A stretch of DNA of 64,000 nucleotides, from positions 62,001-126,000 of the forward strand of contig NZ_CP132911.1 in assembly GCF_036320485.1 (NCBI RefSeq). The letters run 5' to 3'. How positions within the stretch are numbered: the first letter of the stretch is position 1; each line of letters begins with the position of its first letter. The position numbers and the translations under genes were made by a program. Positions 1-13,042 of this stretch are shown here, one piece after another. This stretch comes from Dyella sp. A6 (GTDB lineage Bacteria; Pseudomonadota; Gammaproteobacteria; Xanthomonadales; Rhodanobacteraceae). The notes under the pieces were generated by a model. That model searched no databases. It saw only the letters and a list, made by a program, of their open reading frames with translations, and was not told the DNA's origin.

Positions 1-1678
1 TGCGCCAGTGGTCGCCCACGCGCGTCACCGTGGGCGCAGCGGGTGTGGCCGGTGCGTACATCGGTGCGTGCGTCGCCAGCGGCGACGCATCCACATGAAT
101 GGCCTTCAGCGTGATCACGATGTCGTGGCCGACCCGGGTGCGGTGATCGGTCACGAGCAGGTTGCCGTCCAGCGAGGCCGGACGGATCAGGGTGATTTTC
201 CGGCCGGGCAGCTGCAGGCTGATCTGTTCTCCGCTGCCGAACAGCATCGGCACCAGCGAGACCGGCAGTTCCGGATTCACGTGTCCGTCGTTCTCCAGCC
301 CGAACACGCCTTCGGTGACCGCGTCGAGGTAGGCCGCCACCGACCACAACTGGCGCGGCGAATCGACCACCGGTCCGCTGAGCTTGCCTTCGTCGACGTG
401 GATCGACTGCGCGACCAGCGAGAAGTTTTCCATGTTGGAACCGTTCATGGCCGCGCCGCGCATGATCGAGTGCAGTTCGCGGGCAATCAGTTCGGGCTGC
501 CGGGTGACCCGCGCCGCGCGCAGTGCGTAGGCGCTGACAAACGGCCAGATCGCCCGGTTGTGGTAGATCGGCTGGTCGGCGCGTTCGGGCCAGATTACCG
601 GGCTGCCCGAAGGCCAGATCGGGTAGTTTGCCAACGTCTCGCGGGCGCGCTGGGGATCGGCCACGCCGCTGGTCACGGCCAGGGCGATACCGAGCAGGTC
701 GTAGGCTTCCATCGGCTGGCCGTCACCGCCGATGTAGCTCATGTACAGGCCACGGCTGGCACGCCAGAAGTGTTCGTTGATGGCCTTCTTCAGCGCCGTC
801 GCCTGCGCGCGCCAGGTCGCGGCACGCGCGTCGCCGCGCTGTGCGGCAAGCGCGGCGGCGAGCTTCAGAGCCTCGTAGTGCAGCACGTTGGTGGACAGCG
901 AGAACGATTGCGCGATGAACACCACGTTGTTCGCGGTCCATGCCGGATAGGTCTGCTCGCGCCAGTCGAGGAACGAGGTTTCGCCGCGATACAGCCCCAT
1001 CGCCGGGTCGAAGATGTACTGGCGGTCCTGTGCCAGGGTGTCGCCCAGTGCCGTCCACACCTTGTCGGCGAAAGCCTTGTCGCCGAGCAGGTGGCGTGCG
1101 CCGAGGAACCACACGATGCGATCGGTGCTGATCGGCCAGCTGCCGCCGGAGCCGGTGTCCTGCATCGGGTACAGGCCCTGCGGCACGTCCTTGGCGCGCA
1201 CGCCGGAAAGCTTGAACAGCAGACCGTTGCGCGCACGCGCCGGATCGAAGCGCCACAGCCCGAGGTCGACCGAGTAGGACAGGTCGCGCGTCCACACGTA
1301 CGGCCATTTCAGGCCGGTCTCGAAGCAGTGGCAGGGCATCGGCTGGCCGTGGTCGAAAGCGCCGTCCTGGATCGAGGTCACCGAATCGAGCTTGAGGTCG
1401 TCCTGGGCCATCGCGAACAGCCCGTCGAACAGCGGGCTGGCGGTGCTGGCGCTGGCCGCGCCGGCGGCGATGTGGCGGCTGCCGCCGGGAAAGTTCAGCA
1501 GGTAGCTGTCGCCGGTCACCTGCATGGAAGCCTGGTGGCCCTGCCAGTCGACCTGATGATGCCAAGTGCTGTCGCCGGCAGCGGACGCCGAAAGCGCGGT
1601 CGCCAGCATCGGCAATGCCAGCCAGCCATGGAGCCGGCGGTGCTGCCGGGGGGAATGGTTCGGATGCGGATGGGTCAC
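1..1678 (-). CDS. six-hairpin (glucoamylase-like) glycosidase, 3' end missing
   Basis: The minus-strand frame stays open from a GTG at 1678 to the left edge, so the gene is cut there and at least 559 residues are visible. GCAGG lies 6 nt before the GTG; an ATG at 1609 is the alternative start. The N-terminus has a basic stretch and the hydrophobic core LALPMLATALSASA, a Sec signal. The body (TRDLSYSVDLGLW, MQDTGSGGSWPISTDR, NRAIWPFVSAYALRAAR) has the look of an (alpha/alpha)6-barrel glycosidase of the MGH1/glucoamylase type. As last gene of the maltodextrin cluster it probably trims exported glucosides. The exact family and substrate are inferred. Confidence 0.75.
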   Translation of the reverse strand, partial: MTHPHPNHSPRQHRRLHGWLALPMLATALSASAAGDSTWHHQVDWQGHQASMQVTGDSYLLNFPGGSRHIAAGAASASTASPLFDGLFAMAQDDLKLDSVTSIQDGAFDHGQPMPCHCFETGLKWPYVWTRDLSYSVDLGLWRFDPARARNGLLFKLSGVRAKDVPQGLYPMQDTGSGGSWPISTDRIVWFLGARHLLGDKAFADKVWTALGDTLAQDRQYIFDPAMGLYRGETSFLDWREQTYPAWTANNVVFIAQSFSLSTNVLHYEALKLAAALAAQRGDARAATWRAQATALKKAINEHFWRASRGLYMSYIGGDGQPMEAYDLLGIALAVTSGVADPQRARETLANYPIWPSGSPVIWPERADQPIYHNRAIWPFVSAYALRAARVTRQPELIARELHSIMRGAAMNGSNMENFSLVAQSIHVDEGKLSGPVVDSPRQLWSVAAYLDAVTEGVFGLENDGHVNPELPVSLVPMLFGSGEQISLQLPGRKITLIRPASLDGNLLVTDHRTRVGHDIVITLKAIHVDASPLATHAPMYAPATPAAPTVTRVGDHWR

Positions 1679-1710
1679 GGTACGCCTGCCTCTGGAACTT
1701 GGGTGGAACA

Positions 1711-1741
1711 TCCTGGCGGAGTCGCTGCGACTCCGCCAGGA
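1711..1741 (-). terminator. 14-bp perfect hairpin after amylase gene
   Basis: TCCTGGCGGAGTCG and its exact complement flank a 3-nt centre between the neopullulanase-like gene and the six-hairpin gene. There is no U-tract, so it may be a factor-dependent terminator or an mRNA-stabilising stem. Confidence 0.5.
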
Positions 1742-1762
1742 CAGCGGATCGACGCTGCTCGC

Positions 1763-6386
<4,624 letters not shown>

Positions 6387-6412
6387 GGTTCGTCCAGTGA
6401 AGTCCAGGCGGA

Positions 6413-7990
6413 TCAATGCAGGATCATGGTGGTGTAGGGCGGCAGGTGCAGCGAGCCGTGGTGCAGCGTCGCGGTGGCGCCGGTCTGCAGCAGGATGCGG
6501 CCGAAATCGTCGCCGCCGCTGCCATGCACCGCGATCGTTCGCGGCCTGCCGGACAGGTTGTGCACCACCAGCACATGCGACTGCGCATCCTGCAGGGTGT
6601 AGGCAACGACATGCACGTCGTCGACCGGGTAGGCATGCAGCACGCCGTCGCGCAGCGCGCTCACCTGCTTACGCCAGCCGATCAGGGTGCGATAGAGGTT
6701 GAGCAGCGAGTGCGGGTCAGCCTGCTCCGCTTGCACCGAGACCTGCGGGCCGTCGCCGGCGGTCCAGGGTTCCCAGTGGGTCTGGCCGGGGCCGTTGCCG
6801 CTGCGGTACCAGCGCATCGGTTCGCGCAGGTGCGGGTCCGGTTTCTGGCCGCGCATGCCCAGTTCCTCGCCGTAGTAGACGAAGGCATGGCCGGGCACGG
6901 TCATCAGCAGCGCGGCGGCCACTCGCATGTGCGCCATGTTGCCGCCAAGCTGGCTCATCACCCGCTCCTGGTCGTGATTGGACAGGAACGGGGCGTCGTC
7001 GAAATGGCCGCCGTCCTCCTTGCGGTAGGCGGCGTCGACATAGGCCATGCCGCGGCCGATGCCCAGGTCGCGTTCCTGCTCCACGCTGGTGAGCAGCTGT
7101 GTGGACAACGGGAAGTTGAACACCGCGTTCAACTTGCCCATGTAGGGCGTGAGGTTGTCGGGGTTCTGCCGCCACACCTCGCCGACCAGCCATACGTTCG
7201 GGTCGACCTTCTTCAGACCCTGGTCGTACTCGCGCCACCAGGCGAGGTTCTTGGCCAGCGCCACCGGGCTGTGCATGTCGCTCAGGAAGTTGTCGTAGAT
7301 GTGCTGCGCGGCATCCAGGCGGAAGCCGTCCACGCCCTGACGCAGCCAGAATTGGCCCACGCCGATCATGGCCTTGCGCACGGCGGGGTTGTCGTAGTTG
7401 AGGTCGGGCATATGGCTGTCGAAAACGCCCAGGTAATACTGGCCGTTGGGCGCGCGGTGCCACGCCGGTCCGTAGGTGGGGCTGAGCGCATGCAGGTCGG
7501 TGCCCGGCTTGGCCCACACGTACCAGTTGTGGTGCGGGTCTCGGGGATTCAGCGCGGCCTTGAACCAGGGATGCTGGTCGCTGGTGTGGTTGATCACCAT
7601 GTCCATGATCACCTTGATGCCGCGTTTGTGCGCGGCGGCGATCAGGCGGTGGAAGCCCTGCATGGTGCCGTACTGCGGGTTGATCGCCTCGTAGTTGGTG
7701 ATGTCGTAGCCGTGGTAGCTGGGCGAGGCGTTGATCGGCATCAGCCAGATGCCGTCGACACCCAGCGACTTCAGGTAATCCAGCTTGGCGGTGACGCCGT
7801 TGAGATCGCCGATGCCATCGTGGTTGGTGTCGTACCAGCTGCGCACGAAGATCTCGTAGTACACGTCGGACGGCGCCGTTTTCGAGGCAACCGCTGGGGT
7901 GGGCGTCGTGGCCCGGGCGGGCTGTGCATAGCCGATGCCCAGCGCAAGCATGGCGACGAACAGGCGAGTGACGGTGCGGCGACGGATCAT
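6413..7990 (-). CDS. secreted GH13 alpha-amylase
   Basis: The 525-residue protein starts at ATG 7990 behind AACGGAG. It has a Sec signal (LFVAMLALGIGYAQPARA) and then a single GH13 barrel: MDMVINHTSD, GFRLDAAQH (nucleophile D226), LVGEVWRQ (acid/base E271) and LSNHDQER (D340), followed by a short C-terminal beta domain. It is an exported alpha-amylase or alpha-glucosidase acting on maltooligosaccharides. It follows the halogenase-like gene by 52 nt and precedes GH31, in one minus-strand run headed by the TonB-dependent receptor. Substrate size preference cannot be read from the sequence. Confidence 0.9.
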   Translation of the reverse strand: MIRRRTVTRLFVAMLALGIGYAQPARATTPTPAVASKTAPSDVYYEIFVRSWYDTNHDGIGDLNGVTAKLDYLKSLGVDGIWLMPINASPSYHGYDITNYEAINPQYGTMQGFHRLIAAAHKRGIKVIMDMVINHTSDQHPWFKAALNPRDPHHNWYVWAKPGTDLHALSPTYGPAWHRAPNGQYYLGVFDSHMPDLNYDNPAVRKAMIGVGQFWLRQGVDGFRLDAAQHIYDNFLSDMHSPVALAKNLAWWREYDQGLKKVDPNVWLVGEVWRQNPDNLTPYMGKLNAVFNFPLSTQLLTSVEQERDLGIGRGMAYVDAAYRKEDGGHFDDAPFLSNHDQERVMSQLGGNMAHMRVAAALLMTVPGHAFVYYGEELGMRGQKPDPHLREPMRWYRSGNGPGQTHWEPWTAGDGPQVSVQAEQADPHSLLNLYRTLIGWRKQVSALRDGVLHAYPVDDVHVVAYTLQDAQSHVLVVHNLSGRPRTIAVHGSGGDDFGRILLQTGATATLHHGSLHLPPYTTMILH

Positions 7991-8042
7991 CGTGTACTCC
8001 GTTGGATGAGGCTGTGGCCGGGCGTTGCAGGTGCCGGGCGCA

Positions 8043-9554
8043 TCACGCCGGCACCTCGCTGAAATGCCTGGCGATGAACTCGGCATGCGTGGGCATGGTG
8101 GCCACGGCGCGCTGCACGATGGTGCGGATGTTGCCGAGGAATTCGTCGAGCTGCGCCTGCGGCAGCGCATCGGCGAGCGGGTGGTAGCGTTCGGGCACGA
8201 CGCGCTGGCCGATCAGCACCTGCAGCCAGCCCATCTCGGTGAACAGCTCCTCGCCCTCGCGGAAAATGTGCGCGTGCTGGCGGAACAGCTGGATGCGGTG
8301 GGCCAGGTCGCCGGGCACCGACATGTTCGCGCACTCGCGCCAGAACGGACTGTCGTCGCGCTGGTTGGCGTGATAGTGCAGGATGATGAAGTCGCGCGTC
8401 TGTTCGTACTCGGCGCGGGTCTTGCGGTTGTATTCGGCGATCAGGGTCGGGTCGAACGAGCGGTCCGGGAACATCGTCAGCAGGCGCGCCACCGCCGACT
8501 GCATCAGGTGGATGCTGGTCGACTCCAGTGGCTCGATGAAGCCGCTGGCCAGGCCCATGGCGATGCAGTTGCGGTTCCAGATCTGCTTGCGGATGCCGGT
8601 GTGGAAGCGCAACTGGCGCGGTTCGCCCAGCGCGGGACCTTCCAGGTTACGCAGCAGGATCGCGGCGCCCTCGTCGTCGCTTAGGTACTGGCTGCAGTAG
8701 ACATGGCCGTTGCTGGCCAGCTGCTGCAGCGGAATCCGCCACTGCCAGCCCGCCCGCTGTGCGCTGGCCTGGGTGTAGGGACGGATCACGGCGCCGTGCT
8801 CGCTGGGCACCACCAGCGCGCTGTCGCTCGGCAGCCAGTGCTTCCAGCTTTCGTAGCCGGTCTTCAGCGCGCCTTCGGTCAGCAGGCCGCGGAAGCCGGA
8901 GCAGTCGAGGAAAAGTTCACCGTCGACGATCTCGCCGTTGTCCAGCGTGACCGATTCGATGAAGCCGTCGGTATCGCGCAAGGTGACATCCACCACCTTG
9001 CCCTCGGTACGTACCACGCCACGCTGCTCGGCATGCCGGCGCAGCAGCTGGCCGAAGCGGGCTGCATCGAAGTGGTAGGCATAGCGAATGCCGGTCAACG
9101 GACTGTTGCCGACCTTGTCCATCCGCGCGAAGCGGTTGGCGTCCGCGGCACCCGCGTTGATCGAATACGCCCACAGGCCGGGTGCCTGCGGGTTCTGCCG
9201 CCGGCTGCGCAGCCAGTAGTGCTGGAACGGCAGCAGGCCCAGCGGCAGGCCGATATCGCTGAAGGCATGCAGGTAGCTGTCGCCGAGCTTGCCCCAGTCG
9301 TTGAACTGCACCGCCAGCTTGATCGTGCCGTGGCTGGCACGCAGCAGTTCGTCTTCGTCGATGCCCAGGAAGCGGCCGACGTGGCGGATTTGCGGAATGG
9401 TGGCCTCGCCGACTCCGACGGTGCCGATCGCATCGGACTCGATCAGGCGGATCGAAAGCCCGGGACCAAAGGCCTGGGCCAGCAGCGCCGCGGCCATCCA
9501 GCCGGCGGTGCCGCCACCCACGATCACTACCTTGCTGATGCGTGAATCATTCAT
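8043..9554 (-). CDS. flavin-dependent tryptophan-halogenase-family protein
   Basis: The 503-residue protein (ATG 9554; ATG 9566 is an in-frame alternative behind GGAAGGGG) begins KVVIVGGGTAGWMAAALL, the FAD-binding GxGxxG element. It carries the WxWxIP motif as GWQWRIPL and the family lysine in GTIKLAVQF, both hallmarks of flavin-dependent halogenases. No halogenated product is expected in a maltodextrin locus. Homologues beside TonB-dependent receptors are known in Xanthomonas and Caulobacter carbohydrate loci, with unclear roles. There is no signal peptide, so it is cytoplasmic, and a flavin reductase partner is not encoded here. Confidence 0.88.
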   Translation of the reverse strand: MNDSRISKVVIVGGGTAGWMAAALLAQAFGPGLSIRLIESDAIGTVGVGEATIPQIRHVGRFLGIDEDELLRASHGTIKLAVQFNDWGKLGDSYLHAFSDIGLPLGLLPFQHYWLRSRRQNPQAPGLWAYSINAGAADANRFARMDKVGNSPLTGIRYAYHFDAARFGQLLRRHAEQRGVVRTEGKVVDVTLRDTDGFIESVTLDNGEIVDGELFLDCSGFRGLLTEGALKTGYESWKHWLPSDSALVVPSEHGAVIRPYTQASAQRAGWQWRIPLQQLASNGHVYCSQYLSDDEGAAILLRNLEGPALGEPRQLRFHTGIRKQIWNRNCIAMGLASGFIEPLESTSIHLMQSAVARLLTMFPDRSFDPTLIAEYNRKTRAEYEQTRDFIILHYHANQRDDSPFWRECANMSVPGDLAHRIQLFRQHAHIFREGEELFTEMGWLQVLIGQRVVPERYHPLADALPQAQLDEFLGNIRTIVQRAVATMPTHAEFIARHFSEVPA

Positions 9555-9617
9555 GTCGTGTCCCATGCCCCTTCCATCATGACGCCTGCATACCGGTCCG
9601 GCGTGCCCGCGATGCGG

Positions 9618-9652
9618 AAAAAAAGGCCCCGTTGGTTTTTACGCAACGGGGC
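9618..9652 (-). terminator. intrinsic terminator of receptor gene
   Basis: GCCCCGTTG and CAACGGGGC form a perfect 9-bp stem with a 9-nt loop, followed on the minus strand by seven T residues. It lies 34 nt after the receptor stop, ahead of the halogenase-like gene, so downstream genes probably receive reduced read-through. Confidence 0.9.
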
Positions 9653-9686
9653 ACCGGGGGAGTCACGCTGAATCGTGTTGCCGTGC

Positions 9687-12605
9687 TTACTGGAACTTGT
9701 ACGACAGACCCAGAGAGTAGGTGCGGCCGTAACGCTCCCAGATCAGCACCTGACGCGGATCTTTGTTCTGGTACGTGGAGAAGATCTTGTTCGACAGGTT
9801 GGACCCGGTTGCGATCAGGGTCAGGCCCTTCAGCGAGCCGTGCTGGAAGCTGTAGCTCACCTGTGCATCGTAGGTGCTGCCGCCCTTCAGCGACTGCTCG
9901 ATACGCGATGCGCTGATGCCCGACACCTCGCCCAGGAAGTCCGAACGGTAGCTGTCGCTGATGCGTGCCTCGAAGCCGTCATGCTGGTAGTACAGCGTGC
10001 CGTTGGCGACCCACTTCGACAGGCCCGGCACGGTGATCGGCGACGGGTTGTTGCCATACACCAGCGAGCTCTTGGTGCGGTCGCCGGTGAGGATCGTGCC
10101 GAAGCCGTCCAGTTTCGGAGTCAGCAGGCCGAACGGCAGGTTCAAGGTCACCTGGGCACCCTTCACGTAGCCATGGCCGTCGTTGGTCGGGCCGGACACG
10201 ATGCCGTAGGTGGTACCCAGCTGGGCCTGCTGCGCGGCGTTCAGGTACGAAGGCACGAAGGCGCTGAAGTTGTACAGGTACGACGCGTTCGGATCGATGT
10301 AGTCACGCAGGCTCAGGAAGTAGCCCGACACCGCGAAGTAGCCGCCACCGCCGCTGCGGCAAAGGTCCGAGTTCTTCGAGTCGGCCGAGCTGCACTTGTA
10401 GCCGCTGATCGGACCGGAGAAGTAATGCTCGTAGCTGACGTTGTAGTTGTCGGCCATGGTCGGCAGCAGCCTGGCATTGCCGCCCGAGGAGCTGAAGAAC
10501 GCCTGGTTCGGATCGGTGGACGTCAGGTGCGTGATGTTGCCGCTCACGCTCTGGCTGGCATTCATCTGATCCATGCGCGGCTGGGCCATCGTGCGGGCCG
10601 CGCTGAGGCGGATGTCGTCGCTGCTGGTCAGGCCGAAGATCAGGTTGAAGCTGGGCAGGTAACGGGTGTAAGTGGTACCGCCGCTCACCGGGATCAGCTG
10701 GGTATTGCCGCCGGTCACCGAACTGTTCGGTGCCACGCGCTCACCCGTCGAGGTCTGGGTGGTGCGGTCGATCTGCAGGCCGAAGTTGCCGCGCAGGCTG
10801 ACATTGCCCAGGTAGGTATCGAGGTTGAACTGGATGTACGGGTTCAGGTCACGCTCGTGCACCTTCCAGTTCGGCGGGATCGGCAGCGACGACATGAACA
10901 CCGGCACTTCGGTCAGGGTGCCGTTGGCGATCAGCGCGAACGGGTTGTAGCAGGTCTCAGCTCCGATGCCCATCCAGGCCAGCGGATCGCAGCTGCTGCC
11001 GCCCTGGATCGGTGCTGACATCACGGCATTGCCGCCGCTGATGAAGCCGCCGCCGAGGGTCAGGAAGTTCTGCTCGATGTTGTAGGTCTTGTTGCGGGTG
11101 CTGTGCGCGATGCCGAACTGCATGCTGGAGAACGGGCCGCTGGTGAAGTCGCGCTCCACGCTCAGGCGCAGGTTGGCCAGGTAGTCGACGGTGTGCGGGG
11201 CATTGATGAAGCCGGCCTGCACCACGTCGTTGCCGGCACCCCAGCCGTCCGGGTCGGTCAGCACGGCGCTGGAGGCGTAGTCGATCGACGGGCTGGCGTA
11301 CAGCATGCCGTTGCTCAGCTCGCTGAAGCCGACCGTATCGGTGGCGCCGGTACCGTTGTAGCCGGTGCCGGAGTAGCTCTCGAGGTTCACGTCGCGGCGG
11401 GTGGCGCGCGAGTAGTTGGCATCCAGGTCGGCCGACCAGTTCTCGTTGATGTGGAACTGGTTGTCGAAGTTGAAGTTGAAGACGCGGGCCGATGTGCTGT
11501 TGTAGTCGTTGCGGACGATCGGCTTCACGCCGGTATACGTGCCGCTCTGCACGAACGTTCCCTTGGCGACGGGGTCAGCCACCACGTTGCCCGGCTGAAG
11601 CGTCACGTTGGAACCCCACAGCAGCGGCAGCTCCATGCCCTTGGCCTGCTGCACTTCCTTGAAGTTGTCGTAGGTGACATCGACGGTGCCGGTGTAGAAC
11701 TGGTTCGGCTGCCACTGCACGGTGGCCAGCAGGCCGTTGCGCTTCATCGAGTCGGTGATGCCGTAGTTCTTCGCGCCGCCGACCACGTAGGAGCCGTTGC
11801 TGTCGGTCGGATAGCCCCACGGTGCCTGGTGTTCGACCTGCGACGGGTTGTTCTCCAGGTCCACGCCCAGGGTCACGCCCACGGTGTGGTCCGCGAACTG
11901 GTGTACCCATACGCCGTCGAGGTTGTAGCCCTTGTTGCTGACGCCCTTGCCCGGGGACAGCTCGTTCATGCCGTTCCAGATGTACTTGGCATTCACCGCC
12001 GCTTCCGGGCCGCTCTTCTCGAGCGGGCGGATGGTGTGCATGTCCACGGTGCCGGCCAGGCCCTGGCCGATCAGGTTGGCTTCGGGGCTCAGGTGCACCA
12101 CCACGTTGTCGAACCAGCTCGACGGATACTGGTCGAACTGCACGTCGCGGTTGTTGGAGGTCGACACCTGCTGGCCGCCATTGATCAGCGCGGTGGAGAA
12201 GTCGGGACCCAGGCCATGGATGGTCAGCACCTGCGGACGACCGTCCACGGTCTGCACGGCCAGGCCGGGCAGACGGCCCAGCGCGTCGGCGATGGAGGCG
12301 CCGGGCAGCTTGCCGACCTGTTCGGCCGACACCGCCTCGACGATGGTGCTGGCGTTGCGCTTCAGCGCGGTAGCGTTCTCGATACTGCTGAGGAAGCCGT
12401 TGACCTGCACGGCAGCCATTTTCTTGACGGCGTGCTTGCCGGACTTCGCATTCTTGTTGTCGGCCTTGGCGTCCTGCGACTGCGGCGCCTGGGCGTCCTG
12501 CTGCGAAGCGCCGGTTGCCGGCGCGGTGCCGGCATGGGCCGCGCCGAACATGCCGAAGCAGACGGATGCGATCGCCACGGCCAACATGTTGTGCTTCAGA
12601 ACCAT
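9687..12605 (-). CDS. TonB-dependent receptor, maltodextrin type
   Basis: The 972-residue protein starts at ATG 12605 with GGGAGGGGAACAC before it. A signal peptide (NMLAVAIASVCFGMFGAAHA) precedes a Lys/Asp/Gln-rich linker, a plug domain (ADALGRLPGLAVQTVDGR, GLAGTVDMHTIRP) and a long beta-barrel ending in the aromatic SLGLSYKFQ. It imports large oligosaccharides across the outer membrane using TonB energy. Position at the head of amylolytic genes and opposite an alpha-glucosidase/LacI pair suggests starch-derived maltodextrins. Expression is probably LacI-controlled through the palindrome at 12763. Ligand identity is inferred from context. Confidence 0.92.
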   Translation of the reverse strand: MVLKHNMLAVAIASVCFGMFGAAHAGTAPATGASQQDAQAPQSQDAKADNKNAKSGKHAVKKMAAVQVNGFLSSIENATALKRNASTIVEAVSAEQVGKLPGASIADALGRLPGLAVQTVDGRPQVLTIHGLGPDFSTALINGGQQVSTSNNRDVQFDQYPSSWFDNVVVHLSPEANLIGQGLAGTVDMHTIRPLEKSGPEAAVNAKYIWNGMNELSPGKGVSNKGYNLDGVWVHQFADHTVGVTLGVDLENNPSQVEHQAPWGYPTDSNGSYVVGGAKNYGITDSMKRNGLLATVQWQPNQFYTGTVDVTYDNFKEVQQAKGMELPLLWGSNVTLQPGNVVADPVAKGTFVQSGTYTGVKPIVRNDYNSTSARVFNFNFDNQFHINENWSADLDANYSRATRRDVNLESYSGTGYNGTGATDTVGFSELSNGMLYASPSIDYASSAVLTDPDGWGAGNDVVQAGFINAPHTVDYLANLRLSVERDFTSGPFSSMQFGIAHSTRNKTYNIEQNFLTLGGGFISGGNAVMSAPIQGGSSCDPLAWMGIGAETCYNPFALIANGTLTEVPVFMSSLPIPPNWKVHERDLNPYIQFNLDTYLGNVSLRGNFGLQIDRTTQTSTGERVAPNSSVTGGNTQLIPVSGGTTYTRYLPSFNLIFGLTSSDDIRLSAARTMAQPRMDQMNASQSVSGNITHLTSTDPNQAFFSSSGGNARLLPTMADNYNVSYEHYFSGPISGYKCSSADSKNSDLCRSGGGGYFAVSGYFLSLRDYIDPNASYLYNFSAFVPSYLNAAQQAQLGTTYGIVSGPTNDGHGYVKGAQVTLNLPFGLLTPKLDGFGTILTGDRTKSSLVYGNNPSPITVPGLSKWVANGTLYYQHDGFEARISDSYRSDFLGEVSGISASRIEQSLKGGSTYDAQVSYSFQHGSLKGLTLIATGSNLSNKIFSTYQNKDPRQVLIWERYGRTYSLGLSYKFQ

Positions 12606-12762
12606 GTGTTCCCCTCCCACGAAATTTAGGTGTCGCCGCTGATCTTTATTTCCTGGATTCCCCGCGCTTCCGTCGGCGACGACCGTCGGCAGGTGCGCAG
12701 CCAGGCTTTATCCGGCAGCGTGGCCGCATGGTAGGCCGGGGATTTCGTGGTCATGCATTTTT

Positions 12763-12776
12763 TGCATACGTATTCA
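12763..12776. promoter_or_regulatory. candidate LacI operator 1 (receptor side)
   Basis: TGCATACGTATTCA is centred on the perfect ATACGTAT palindrome, as LacI-family operators are on CG. It lies 158 nt upstream of the receptor start and its exact reverse complement recurs at 12933. Confidence 0.75.
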
Positions 12777-12932
12777 TGCAAGCCCTTTGCGCCCGTTTTT
12801 CGCGATGCAACATGGGCTTGCGCAGACCTTGTGCGGCAGGTCGCAAGTGCTGCTGCTGCTGACGATTGCGCTGGCAACGTGATTCGTGCGTGAGCGCTTG
12901 CAGGGCATGGCGTGACGCAGGCGCAGCAAGAA

Positions 12933-12946
12933 TGAATACGTATGCA
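12933..12946. promoter_or_regulatory. candidate LacI operator 2 (glucosidase side)
   Basis: TGAATACGTATGCA is the exact reverse complement of operator 1, 170 bp away centre to centre and about 97 nt before the alpha-glucosidase start. The pair could act on each divergent promoter or loop the DNA between them. Confidence 0.75.
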
Positions 12947-13042
12947 TATGCATGCAGGTCGCCCTGAGGCTGCGGCTAAGCTGCATCGCATTCATCGACG
13001 GGCGACGACACGCCCGCCTCATGTTCGTGGGGGCTTGTTTCA

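Larger units (their letters stand above)
12606..13042. promoter_or_regulatory. divergent control region of the maltodextrin locus
   Basis: This 437-bp gap lies between the receptor (leftward) and the alpha-glucosidase (rightward) and holds two copies of an operator-like palindrome, listed separately, in relatively A/T-rich DNA. No gene was seen in it. Confidence 0.7.

Noticed and set aside
9008..9019. GTACGTAC palindrome inside the halogenase-like gene
   Set aside because: It lacks the flanking TGCAT/TTCA arms of the operator and lies within coding sequence.
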